Source of the DNA: Geodermatophilus marinus
GTDB lineage: Bacteria > Actinomycetota > Actinomycetes > Mycobacteriales > Geodermatophilaceae
Direction of reading: 5' to 3'
DNA length: 64,000 nt
Assembly: GCF_003428645.1 (NCBI RefSeq)
Contig: NZ_QVQH01000010.1
Coordinates: 94,345-158,344 of the forward strand
Shown: piece after piece, positions 20,602 through 28,451 of the stretch
How positions within the stretch are numbered: position 1 is the first letter of the stretch
Layout of the letters: the number at the start of each line of letters is the position of its first letter
Position numbers and translations under genes: made by a program
Notes under the pieces: model-generated
What the model was told of the DNA's origin: nothing
Seen by the model: the letters and a program-made list of their open reading frames with translations, nothing else
The model's database searches: none

Positions 20602-22179
20602 ATGGAGGCAAACCTGTCCGGAACACTCATCTCCGACCTGCGGACCCTGTTCGACGAGGTTGCGCTGCTGTGCACCGATGTCGACCCCCTGCTCTCCGGC
20701 GACCTCGCCGAGGTGCGCGACGAGCTGTCCGACGAGGAGCTGCACCACCTACTGACCGAGGTGCTCGTGCACATCCGTGGCGGCGGCCAGCCCACCGACG
20801 CTCAGAAGACGACCCTGGCCGCGCAGGTGCGCGGGCTCATCCGGGACGCCATCCGCACGCGCCGGCAGCCCCGACCGACTCCTTCGCTCGCGGCCGTCGA
20901 GGAGGAGGCCGGTCCGGCGCACAGCGGTGCCACCGACCCTTCGGCCCGGCGGCATCTGGAGCTCTACGGGGCAGCCGGCATGGAGGTCCGCCCGGTCCGG
21001 CCGATGCCGACCTTCCTGGGGAGCGACGTGCCCCTGACCGAAGGGTTCGCGGACACGCTGGAGATCGCCTTCTGGGAGGACAACCTCCGCCTGAAGCTCG
21101 ACCTCGACGACTTCCGCCGCAGGGAAGGCCGTGCTCCCGAACCGGACGAGCTGCGTCAGATGCTCTGGCCGAAGGGCGCCCTGCCGAAGGAGGACATCTA
21201 CAAGATCCTTCCGCTGGCCGACGACATCGCCGCCCGTGGCGTACAGACGCCTCCGGTGATCGACTATTGGGGCACGGCGTGGGACGGCAACCGACGCCTC
21301 GCCGCCTGCCGCTACATCTTGGCCAGCGACGAGTACACGCCGGAGCAGAAGGCACGAGCCCGCAGGATCCGCGTCTGGCAGACCGACGAGCACGCCACCG
21401 AGGACCAGATCCAGGCGATCGTCACGTCGCTGAACTTCGGAGACGACTTCAAGGTGCCCTGGCCGGAGTACGTCCGTGCCCGCCAGGTTTACGACACCTA
21501 CATCGCGCGGCGCGACAGCGAGGCGAGCCTGCGCGTCCTGACCGAACGCGACGAGACCAAGATCCGGGCGGCGGTCGGCCGGTTCTTCGGCATCAAGACC
21601 CAGGAGGTGACCCGCTACTGCAAGATGGTCGTCTGGGCGCTCGACTTCGAGGACTACCACCGCGAACAAGACCGTGACGAGAGTCAGATCGCCAACCGCA
21701 CCAACGCGCTGTTCCAGTACTTCTACGAACTGGACTCTGGTCGCGGCGACGACAAGCTGGCCGTCAAACTCCGCGACGACGAAGGCTTCCGGGACATCGT
21801 CTTCGACCTCATGTTCGACGGCAAGTTCAAGAACTGGGCGCAGATCCGGGACCTGCGCCGGGTGTACGACAACCCGGAGGCACTCGATGAGCTGAAGCAG
21901 GCGCATCGCGAGACGGACAGCACGATCGGTCGGGCGGCGGTCAACCGCGCGATCGACATCGCCCGCCAGCAGAGCACAGCCCTGCGGCAGGCCGGCCGGG
22001 CCGACGAGTTGGCCCGCATCACCAAGTGGCTCAACGAGGACGTGACCCTGGCGGTCCTGCGCAAGCTCGACCCCGAGGTCCTGCGAGAGTTCCGGGACGC
22101 CGCCCGAGCGGTCGACGGGATGATCAGCTCGCTGGTGGAAGGCTCCGCTGCGCCGCAAGCGGCACCGGGGGCGGCATGA
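20602..22179 (+). CDS. ParB/sulfiredoxin-fold protein of the candidate defence operon
   Basis: 525 residues. The N-terminal 90 residues are helical and acidic. A ParB N-domain-like segment includes T-P-P-V-I-D-Y-W-G-T-A-W-D-G-N-R-R-L-A-A-C-R near residue 227. D-G-N-R-R corresponds to the E-G-x-x-R nucleotide-binding motif of ParB-fold proteins. The C-terminal half is helical and lacks a recognisable ParB HTH. ParB-fold enzymes bind CTP or ATP and some are nucleases. Starts two bases after the sigma-like gene and overlaps the helicase gene by four, so these proteins are very likely made together. Confidence 0.7.
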   Translation: MEANLSGTLISDLRTLFDEVALLCTDVDPLLSGDLAEVRDELSDEELHHLLTEVLVHIRGGGQPTDAQKTTLAAQVRGLIRDAIRTRRQPRPTPSLAAVEEEAGPAHSGATDPSARRHLELYGAAGMEVRPVRPMPTFLGSDVPLTEGFADTLEIAFWEDNLRLKLDLDDFRRREGRAPEPDELRQMLWPKGALPKEDIYKILPLADDIAARGVQTPPVIDYWGTAWDGNRRLAACRYILASDEYTPEQKARARRIRVWQTDEHATEDQIQAIVTSLNFGDDFKVPWPEYVRARQVYDTYIARRDSEASLRVLTERDETKIRAAVGRFFGIKTQEVTRYCKMVVWALDFEDYHREQDRDESQIANRTNALFQYFYELDSGRGDDKLAVKLRDDEGFRDIVFDLMFDGKFKNWAQIRDLRRVYDNPEALDELKQAHRETDSTIGRAAVNRAIDIARQQSTALRQAGRADELARITKWLNEDVTLAVLRKLDPEVLREFRDAARAVDGMISSLVEGSAAPQAAPGAA

Positions 22180-23942
22180 CCATCGCCGAGTGCCGGGCGG
22201 ACGGCCGTCTGCTTCGCTTCACCGCCGTCCGGTCGTCGGACCTGACACCGCTCCTCCGGGAACTGCGGCGCCAGCTCGGCTATGGGACGGTCCGACGCGC
22301 CGGCAGCGCACTGACGGCTCCGGCCCGACAGCTGACGTGGCTGCTGGAGCCGGGTGCCGCAGAGCGCATCGGCGTACGGCTCGATCCCAGCGCCGTGCGG
22401 GCTCTCGGGGTCCGGCGTCACGCCCATGCGGTCCACGCTGGCTATAGGGGACGAGTGCGCGACCTGCGGGACAACGGCGTCGAAGCCGCGCGGACACGGC
22501 TGGCGCGGAGGCCGACCCGGCAATGCATCGACGCGCTCGATGAGCACCAGATCGTCAACCTCGCGGCGATGACCGATCCCGACGGCTACGGGATGTGCCT
22601 CTTCGATGAGCAGGGAGCCGGCAAGACGGTGTCCGTCATCTACGCCTTCGACCGCCTGGTCGACCTCAACATCCACGACTGGATGCTGGTCGTCGCACCG
22701 AAATCCATGGTCGGCGAGTGGGCAAACGCCATCAGGGAGTTCATGGGGGACCGTTACCGCGTGGCGGTGATCGCCGGTTCTGCGGCCGAGCGCCAGCAAG
22801 CCCTGGCCTCCGGAGCCGACGTGCTGGTGGCCAACTACGAGGCCGTGGCCTCGGTGGGGGACGCGCTCGTCCGACAGCTGCGCCGGAACCCCGACCGGGC
22901 CCTGCTGGTGGTCGACGAGTCGTTCAACGTCAAGAACCCGGATGCACGCAGGACGCGTGACCTCGAGTCGATCCGCGACTGGTTCGGCCGGGTCTGGATG
23001 CTCTGCGGCACACCGGCGCCGAACAGCGCACACGACATCGTTGCGCAGATCGACCTGGTTGACTTCGGCCAGACCTTCGACGGCGTGGTGATCCCGAAGG
23101 ACCGCGCCGCGGCCGTGCCGGTCGTCCGGCGGGCCTTGGACGAACGCGCCATCTACTTGCGCAACCTGAAGGCCGACGTCCTGCCCGAGCTGCCCGGCAA
23201 GGTCTTCACCCGCGTCGTCGTGCCGCTCGCGCCGACACAGAGCCAGCTGTACACCAGTGCCCTCGGCAGCTTGATCGCCGACGTCGAAGCACTCGACGAG
23301 GCCCAGTTCCTCCGCAACCTCGGCGACTTCCTCAGCCGTCGCATGGCACTGCTGCGCATCGCCTCTAACCCGTCCGGCATCTTCCCCAACTACGACGAGA
23401 TCCCCGGCAAGCTCGCGGCACTCGATGACATCGTGGACCGGCTGGTCGTCCAGTCCGGCGACAAGCTGGTCGTCTGGTCCTGCTTCACGGCCTCGCTCGA
23501 CGCCATCGTCCGCCGCTACGAACACCTGGGCGCGGTCCGTTACGACGGCACCGTGACAGCCATCGAGGCGCGACGCGCGGCGGTTCACCGCTTTCAAACC
23601 GACGCTGACACCCGGGTATTCGTTGCGAACCCGGCAGCGGCCGGCGCCGGCCTCACTCTGCACGCTGCTCGATACGCCGTCTACGAGTCCTTCACCAACC
23701 AGGCGGCGCACTATCTGCAGAGCCTCGACCGCATCCACCGGCGCGGCCAGAAGCGGCAGGTCGAGTACCTGGTGCTGCTGGCAGAAAGCTCCATCGAGCC
23801 GCACGAGTTCGACCGGCTGGTGGCGAAGGAGGAGCGGGCCAGAGATCTCCTCGGCGACGCGGTCGAGCCTCCTGTCACGCGCGAACGCTTTCTGACCGAG
23901 CTGCGGGGCAGCGAGCAGGGCGCGACGGTGGGGGCGCCGTGA
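22176..23942 (+). CDS. SNF2-family DEAD/DEAH-box helicase
   Basis: 588 residues from the ATG that overlaps the preceding stop. Motif I is F-D-E-Q-G-A-G-K-T near residue 147. Motif II is D-E-S-F near 246, in place of the usual DEAH/DEAQ. Motif III is L-C-G-T-P-A-P-N-S near 283. Motif VI is S-L-D-R-I-H-R-R-G-Q-K-R-Q-V near 517. This is the SNF2 class of ATP-driven dsDNA translocases found in DISARM, type I and type III restriction-like systems. The N-terminal 115 residues are unassigned. The stop overlaps the next gene by four bases (GTGA). Confidence 0.85.
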   Translation: MTIAECRADGRLLRFTAVRSSDLTPLLRELRRQLGYGTVRRAGSALTAPARQLTWLLEPGAAERIGVRLDPSAVRALGVRRHAHAVHAGYRGRVRDLRDNGVEAARTRLARRPTRQCIDALDEHQIVNLAAMTDPDGYGMCLFDEQGAGKTVSVIYAFDRLVDLNIHDWMLVVAPKSMVGEWANAIREFMGDRYRVAVIAGSAAERQQALASGADVLVANYEAVASVGDALVRQLRRNPDRALLVVDESFNVKNPDARRTRDLESIRDWFGRVWMLCGTPAPNSAHDIVAQIDLVDFGQTFDGVVIPKDRAAAVPVVRRALDERAIYLRNLKADVLPELPGKVFTRVVVPLAPTQSQLYTSALGSLIADVEALDEAQFLRNLGDFLSRRMALLRIASNPSGIFPNYDEIPGKLAALDDIVDRLVVQSGDKLVVWSCFTASLDAIVRRYEHLGAVRYDGTVTAIEARRAAVHRFQTDADTRVFVANPAAAGAGLTLHAARYAVYESFTNQAAHYLQSLDRIHRRGQKRQVEYLVLLAESSIEPHEFDRLVAKEERARDLLGDAVEPPVTRERFLTELRGSEQGATVGAP

Positions 23943-24370
23943 GCGCCCCCACCCTGGTCACCGGTCGGCCGAGCCCGGCACACGAAGCCCGGGTCGACCT
24001 CCTCGCGACGCTCGCGAGACTGGCGGGACACGTGGCTCCTATCGATGCCCTTCCCGACGGCAGCCGGCCAGACGTGGCCCTGGTTCGGCCGGGAGACCGC
24101 TCCCTCTTCCTCGGCGACGCCAAGGCGACCGAGACCCCCCGGAGTGCTGAGACCCTCAGGCGGCTACGGCAGTACACCGCCTTCCTCGGCCAGTACGTGG
24201 CGGCCGGCGGCCTCGGCGTGTTTGCACTGGCCGTCCCCACCGTCGAGCGGTACGGCTGGCTCCGAGTCCTCCAGGACGTCTGCACCGAAGTGGTGAACGG
24301 CCCGGCCGAAGCTCGCCTCGATGTCATCGACGCCGGATGCGCCGTCGTCTGGGAGGCGTTCCTCCCCTAA
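23939..24370 (+). CDS. Putative PD-(D/E)XK nuclease-like protein
   Basis: 143 residues from the GTG overlapping the helicase stop. The segment R-P-D-V-A-L-V-R-P-G-D-R-S-L-F-L-G-D-A-K-A-T-E-T fits the PD-(D/E)XK pattern, with Asp in the first strand and D-x-K in the second. An upstream helix contains H-E-A-R-V-D-L-L-A-T-L-A. Size and fold suggest a minimal restriction endonuclease-like domain acting with the helicase. The active-site reading is by eye and could be coincidental; an inactive structural subunit is the alternative. It is the last gene of the overlapping row. Confidence 0.6.
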   Translation: MSAPTLVTGRPSPAHEARVDLLATLARLAGHVAPIDALPDGSRPDVALVRPGDRSLFLGDAKATETPRSAETLRRLRQYTAFLGQYVAAGGLGVFALAVPTVERYGWLRVLQDVCTEVVNGPAEARLDVIDAGCAVVWEAFLP

Positions 24371-24434
24371 GCCTCGGCTCCCGGCGGCGCCCACCATCAC
24401 GATGCGTGACGGAGCCGACTCTCCGACGAGAACA

Positions 24435-24463
24435 TCGACGATGTCATTTCCCCCGGGTAGTGT
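24435..24463 (+). promoter_or_regulatory. Promoter of the methyltransferase-Vsr gene, probably leaderless
   Basis: TCGACG (24435-24440), a 17-bp spacer and TAGTGT (24458-24463) form a good actinobacterial promoter. Transcription would start at or within two bases of the GTG at 24472. No ribosome binding site is present, fitting leaderless translation. Confidence 0.55.
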
Positions 24464-24471
24464 CCAACCAT

Positions 24472-26139
24472 GTGAACTGCCCTGACGCTCCGCTCCGTGT
24501 CGCCGACCTGTTCTGCGGGGCCGGCGGCCTGAGCCAGGGCTTCAAGGAGGCTGGCTTCGAGATCGCTCTGGGCCTGGACCGGGACAAGGACTCCTGCGAG
24601 ACCTTCGCCCACAACCATCCCGGCGCCGTCGTTATCCGGAAGAGCATCACTGACGTCCCGCCCCAAGATTTCCTTCAGCTCGCGGGCGGCAGGATCGACG
24701 TCATCGTCGGCGGGCCAAGCTGTCAGGGCTTCTCGACCGCCGGGCGGCTCGGCCGGCTCGGTCGGGACGCCGAACCGGACGCCGAGCGCTGGGTCCGCCC
24801 GGACGACATTCGGAATGACCTCTGGCGCCACATGCTGAAGGTCGTCGAAGCGGTTAAGCCCAAGGCCTTCCTGCTGGAGAACGTCCCTGGACTCGTCTAC
24901 TGGAAACAAGGGTCTCTCGGCGAGACGGTCCTGCAGGCGTTCAAGGACCTGGGCTACGCCGTCGACCTCAAGATCCTTCTGGCGGCCGACTTCGGTGTGC
25001 CGCAGCGCCGCCGTCGGCTCTTCGTGGTCGGCGTTCTCGGGGACGCCAAGTTCAACTGGCCCGTCGAGACCCACATGGGCGGTTGGCGTCGGGACACGCT
25101 GCACCTGTGGGAGGCCCGCCGTGTCCAGAGCGGCAAGCTGCCGCACATCAGTTGCTGGGAAGCCATCCGCGACCTGCCCCCGCTGGGCGGCGAGGCCGGA
25201 AGCTCTGAGAGCACGTACGGTCGCCGGACCTCAACGTCTCCTATTGCCACCTGGCTGCGGCGTCGAAGCCGGGTCCTGAGAGACCACGAGGTCGCTCCAC
25301 TGAGCGATGACCACAGGCAGCTGCTCGAGTTGGTGCCCCGCGGAGGCACCTGGCGGGACATCCCGCCACATCTGTTGCCTGACCGGTTCCGGGGGATGCG
25401 GCGTACGGACAGCACCAATCTCTACGGCCGCCTCGACCCGTCCCTGCCGGCGTACACGATCAACACGCAGTTCGATAACCCGAGCACCGGTTGCTACACG
25501 CACCCCTTCGAGGACCGTGCCCTGACGGTGCGTGAGGGTGCTCGGCTGCAGACCTTCCCCGATACCTACGAGTTTGTCGGGAAGCTCACTTCGCGCTACC
25601 GACAGATCGGCAACGCCGTCCCCCCACTGCTGGCTGCAACCCTTGCGGACGCGCTCGCCGATCAGTTGCTCGATGGTGCCCGCCCCCCCTGGCGTGTCAC
25701 CATCAAGCCCATGCAGCCGGCGTACAAGCCGCCGACCGACCAGACGCGCGCACGCATGCGGCGGCAAAGACGAGTGGACACGGGTCCCGAAGTCGCCGTC
25801 CGGAAGGCACTGCATGCCCGAGGGCTCCGGTTCCGGAAGGGTTATGCGGCCTTGGCTGATCGGCGCTCAGTTGACATCGCCTTCCCGAATCAGCAGGTCG
25901 CCGTATTCATCGACGGATGCTTCTGGCATGGCTGCCCACAGCATGAGCGCGCCACCAAGTCCAACACCGTCTGGTGGGCCGACAAGATCGCGGCGAACAA
26001 GCGCCGCGACGCCAAGACGGTGCGCGACCTGGAAGCGCAGGGCTGGGCCGTACTGCGATTCTGGGAGCACGAGCAGCCCGAGCACGTGGCCGACGTCGTC
26101 GCGCAGACGATCGCTAGGCACAGGGAACCGGCTGCCTGA
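24472..26139 (+). CDS. DNA cytosine-5 methyltransferase fused to Vsr mismatch endonuclease
   Basis: 555 residues. The methyltransferase (about 1-405) has SAM motif I LFCGAGGLSQGF from residue 13, motif IV GGPSCQGFS with catalytic Cys84, E-N-V near 136, Q-R-R-R-R near 182 and the terminal R-Q-I-G-N-A-V-P-P near 380. Residues about 422-545 are a complete Vsr domain: T-R-A-R-M, V-D-T-G-P-E, catalytic-type Asp in S-V-D-I-A-F, G-C-F-W-H-G-C, N-K-R-R-D and G-W-A-V-L-R-F-W-E. Vsr nicks T:G mismatches left by deamination of 5-methylcytosine, so the fusion couples modification to its own repair. Vsr is normally a separate gene beside dcm. Has its own promoter, 101 bases after the nuclease-like gene. 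Confidence 0.9.
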   Translation: MNCPDAPLRVADLFCGAGGLSQGFKEAGFEIALGLDRDKDSCETFAHNHPGAVVIRKSITDVPPQDFLQLAGGRIDVIVGGPSCQGFSTAGRLGRLGRDAEPDAERWVRPDDIRNDLWRHMLKVVEAVKPKAFLLENVPGLVYWKQGSLGETVLQAFKDLGYAVDLKILLAADFGVPQRRRRLFVVGVLGDAKFNWPVETHMGGWRRDTLHLWEARRVQSGKLPHISCWEAIRDLPPLGGEAGSSESTYGRRTSTSPIATWLRRRSRVLRDHEVAPLSDDHRQLLELVPRGGTWRDIPPHLLPDRFRGMRRTDSTNLYGRLDPSLPAYTINTQFDNPSTGCYTHPFEDRALTVREGARLQTFPDTYEFVGKLTSRYRQIGNAVPPLLAATLADALADQLLDGARPPWRVTIKPMQPAYKPPTDQTRARMRRQRRVDTGPEVAVRKALHARGLRFRKGYAALADRRSVDIAFPNQQVAVFIDGCFWHGCPQHERATKSNTVWWADKIAANKRRDAKTVRDLEAQGWAVLRFWEHEQPEHVADVVAQTIARHREPAA

Positions 26140-26272
26140 CCAGCCTCGGCCTGCTCGATGGTGTGACGGCGCATGCGCCCCGGCTCGCCGCGGGGTTTCC
26201 GTCGGTGGCACCCTGTAGACAGGTGGGTGTGGACGTCCTTGTGGACAGCGTGTGGATGAAGGAGGGGTGACC

Positions 26273-26485
26273 ATGTCGATCGCAGAGAGCAGCGCGTCTG
26301 TCGAGGTCAGTGAGCTCACCCCCGAGGAAGCCCGCGCGGCCTTCGACCGAATCGCCCACGCCGCGATGGACGTGAGCGGCGAGGAGTTCCTCGCCGCCCT
26401 CGATGAGGGCAAGTTCGATGACGTCGACCCCGATGACCACCCCGGGCTGCTCGACGTGCTCATGGCTCTTCCCCTCGTACGCTGA
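26273..26485 (+). CDS. Small acidic protein, first gene of a pair
   Basis: 70 residues from ATG 26273, with GGAGGGG just upstream. It is strongly acidic, with L-T-P-E-E-A-R-A-A-F-D-R-I and then G-E-E-F-L-A-A-L-D-E-G-K-F-D-D-V-D-P-D-D-H-P and a hydrophobic end. It resembles small antitoxin-like proteins common in actinobacteria. The next gene starts six bases after the stop. The antitoxin idea rests on size, charge and pairing only. Confidence 0.65.
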   Translation: MSIAESSASVEVSELTPEEARAAFDRIAHAAMDVSGEEFLAALDEGKFDDVDPDDHPGLLDVLMALPLVR

Positions 26486-26491
26486 CGCCTC

Positions 26492-27061
26492 GTGCCGGGA
26501 GCTTCGCCGTATCAAGCGGTCGAGGCGTTCCTGGCCCCTCTAGAACGAGCGATTGCCTGCCTAGGCAGCGGAAAGATCGTTGTCTCGCCTGGCGGGCGCG
26601 CGGCGACGGACAAGACGCATCTCTGGCGGCTCAATGGCGGAGACGGCCTTGTCCTACGTGGTGACGCGGCCGGCTGCCGGTTCCTGGCGTCCATGCACTA
26701 CCGGATCATCCCAACCGACCCCGAGAAGTACGACGTCGAACAGGGGCGCTGGCGGGTCACGACGTCGGCCTACCTGTATGAGTTCCGGACGCCGGACAAC
26801 GCGAAGCTGTGGGCGATGCACTGGCACCCGGCTGGCAAGAGCCACGCCACCTTCCCGCACCTCCACCTGTACACCGTCCGCTCCGAAGGGCACTTCGTCA
26901 CGCCGCGACAGACCCTCGAGTCGGCGGTGCAGTGGTGCATCGAGATGGGAGCAGAGCCGCAGAACCCCCAGTGGCGCACCGTGCTGGCCGAGTCGGAGGG
27001 CATCCACCAGCTCTACCGATCGTGGTCGGAGGACCCGCCGCCGCTGGCAACTGACCGGTGA
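26492..27061 (+). CDS. Hypothetical protein with His-rich motif, second gene of a pair
   Basis: 189 residues from GTG 26492. The central part reads L-W-A-M-H-W-H-P-A-G-K-S-H-A-T-F-P-H-L-H-L, a His-x-His and His-Leu-His-Leu arrangement that may bind metal or act in catalysis. It distantly recalls the F-P-H-x-H signature of TumE-like toxins, but the protein is longer and I cannot assign it. It is adjacent to a small acidic partner and is the last gene before attR. A toxin-antitoxin pair that stabilises the element is a reasonable hypothesis. Confidence 0.6.
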   Translation: MPGASPYQAVEAFLAPLERAIACLGSGKIVVSPGGRAATDKTHLWRLNGGDGLVLRGDAAGCRFLASMHYRIIPTDPEKYDVEQGRWRVTTSAYLYEFRTPDNAKLWAMHWHPAGKSHATFPHLHLYTVRSEGHFVTPRQTLESAVQWCIEMGAEPQNPQWRTVLAESEGIHQLYRSWSEDPPPLATDR

Positions 27062-27139
27062 TGCCGGGCCTCACCTCGCGGAATCCAGAGCGTGGGTTGG
27101 TCAGCCGAGGGTCCACCCCGCTTCCCATAACCCGCCCTC

Positions 27140-27230
27140 CTCCGACCGCGCGGCGCCGGGGGAAGGGTGGGCCGAAGGCCCATCCCGAAGGGACGCGCAA
27201 GCGCCCTTCCGGCGGCCGGCGCGGTCGGAG
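27140..27230. ncRNA. Candidate structured RNA (three-way junction)
   Basis: CTCCGACCGCGC (27140-27151) pairs perfectly with GCGCGGTCGGAG (27219-27230). Inside are a 9-bp hairpin GGGTGGGCC-GAA-GGCCCATCC (27165-27185, one G-U pair) and a second hairpin GAAGGG-a-CGC-GCAA-GCG-CCCTTC (27187-27209) closed by a GNRA tetraloop. Strand, promoter and expression are unknown. It could be a small RNA, a strong bidirectional terminator or a DNA structure for transfer. Confidence 0.45.
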
Positions 27231-27301
27231 ATAATCCCGCGGGGCTGGGGCGGGTGCCGCCTCCGGGAGCGGCGTCTGACGCTGCTGCCGCCGGCCCCGC
27301 A

Positions 27302-27330
27302 GTCCGCACACAGTCCGCAGATGGTCCGCA
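27302..27330 (+). promoter_or_regulatory. Putative integrase arm-type sites, attR side
   Basis: GTCCGCA starts at 27302, 27313 and 27324, three direct copies at an 11-bp period. They mirror the triple array at 13329-13357 in the same orientation and lie 108 bp inside the attR core. Confidence 0.6.
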
Positions 27331-27438
27331 AAACGGCCGAAATCGGCCGACGGCGCCCGGCAACAGCCAACGGTGAAAGGCCTGTTCAAGACGGGTTTCC
27401 AGTCACAGCCCACTGTGCCAAACCGCCCCTCGGACGAT

Positions 27439-27481
27439 TTTGCAAGGCGGGGGTTAGGGGTTCGATTCCCCTCGTCTCCAC
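27439..27481 (+). repeat. attR core
   Basis: 43-bp copy identical to the 3' half of tRNA-Ala at 13225-13267. It lacks the tRNA 5' half and so is not a gene. Chromosomal sequence resumes at 27482. Confidence 0.93.
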
Positions 27482-27522
27482 CGCACCGCCCCCCACCGCA
27501 GCACCGACGGCGGGAGCAGCGC

Positions 27523-28377
27523 TCACGTCGGTGCGCCCGCCGCGTCCCGGACTCCTGCCGGCTCCTGCTGCCGCGCGCGCAGGAAGTCCAGCAGAACGCC
27601 GGCGAACAGCTCCGGTGCGGTCGTCATCGCGACGTGCCCCTGGCCGGGCAGTTCCACCACCCGGGCGCCGGGGAGCGCACCCGCGACCAGCCGGCTCGCG
27701 GCCGCCAGCTCCGGCGAGCTCTCCGTGCCGGCCATCAGCAGCACGGGGATCCCGAGGCCGGCGAACCGGGCGCCGTCGAACCGGTACTCCTCCTCCGCCC
27801 GGGTCTCCCGCACGACGGTGTGGGCCGCCGCCACCCGGCCCGCCCAGGACGGGTCCGCCCGCATGAGCGCCAGGTGCTCCGGGGGCACCCCGGCGACCTC
27901 GCTCAGCATCGACAGGACGACCTCCTCCCGGCGTCCCTCGGCGAGCAACCCCTCCATCCGCTCCCGCCACCCCGGCGGCGAGACCGCCTGGACGGCGGGC
28001 TCGTAGAGCGCCAGGCGCCGGATGCGGTCGGTCAGCAGCGCCGCCTCCAGGGCGCAGTGCGCGCCGTAGGAGTGGCCGAGGACGTCGACCGGCGTCCCCG
28101 TGGCCCCGGCGACGGCCTCCACCACCGCCGCCACGTCCTCGGCCTCGCGCTCGAGGGCGTAGGACCCGGCGTCGCCGCTGGCGCCGCGCCCGCGCCGGTC
28201 CACCGCGTGCATGGTGACGTGCGGCTCGAGCAGCGGGCGGACGGTCCGCCACCGGGTGCGGTCGGCGGTCGTGCCGTGCACGAGCACCAGGGCCGGTCCC
28301 CGGCCGCGGCTCTCCCACGCGATCGGCGTGCCGTCGCGGGACGTGACCGACACGAGCGGCGGTTCGTGGGCGTCCAT
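27523..28377 (-). CDS. Alpha/beta hydrolase
   Basis: 284 residues from ATG 28377, with GGAGGGAG upstream. The oxyanion-hole motif L-V-L-V-H-G-T-T is near residue 31. The nucleophile elbow is V-L-G-H-S-Y-G-A-H near residue 99, and the terminal histidine is in G-Q-G-H-V near 255. This is a small soluble serine hydrolase of the esterase or epoxide-hydrolase-like class; the substrate cannot be inferred. It is the first chromosomal gene right of the element. The HD-GYP/LuxR gene lies 74 bases upstream in the same direction, so the two may be co-transcribed. Confidence 0.85.
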   Translation of the reverse strand: MDAHEPPLVSVTSRDGTPIAWESRGRGPALVLVHGTTADRTRWRTVRPLLEPHVTMHAVDRRGRGASGDAGSYALEREAEDVAAVVEAVAGATGTPVDVLGHSYGAHCALEAALLTDRIRRLALYEPAVQAVSPPGWRERMEGLLAEGRREEVVLSMLSEVAGVPPEHLALMRADPSWAGRVAAAHTVVRETRAEEEYRFDGARFAGLGIPVLLMAGTESSPELAAASRLVAGALPGARVVELPGQGHVAMTTAPELFAGVLLDFLRARQQEPAGVRDAAGAPT

Positions 28378-28451
28378 CGTGGTCTCCCTCCGGGTACCCC
28401 GTGGCAGGGAGCCTTCTCGCCGCGGGTCCCCGCCCGCATCGGGCGGACGCC

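Larger units (their letters stand above)
27062..27438. other. Gene-free right end of the element
   Basis: 377 bases with no credible gene. It holds a 91-base structured segment (27140-27230), the three attR-side GTCCGCA repeats (27302-27330) and the sequence that would supply the alternative 3' end of int in the excised circle (stop at 27386-27388 on the minus strand). Confidence 0.6.
13225..27481. mobile_element. Integrative mobilizable element in tRNA-Ala
   Basis: About 14.26 kb bounded by identical 43-bp direct repeats (13225-13267 and 27439-27481). It contains integrase and excisionase genes next to attL, a MobF relaxase-helicase, several hypothetical genes, a candidate defence operon and a methyltransferase-Vsr fusion. 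Intergenic base composition is visibly lower in GC than the flanks, for example around 17830-18300. No TraB/FtsK-like translocase, VirB-type gene or replication initiator is seen, so it is probably mobilized by another element's transfer machinery instead of being self-transmissible. Confidence 0.88.

Noticed and set aside
19946..26139. Assignment of the cargo operon to DISARM
   Set aside because: SNF2 helicase and 5mC methyltransferase are shared with DISARM, but no DUF1998 or phospholipase D gene is present, and the ParB-fold and Vsr components do not fit.
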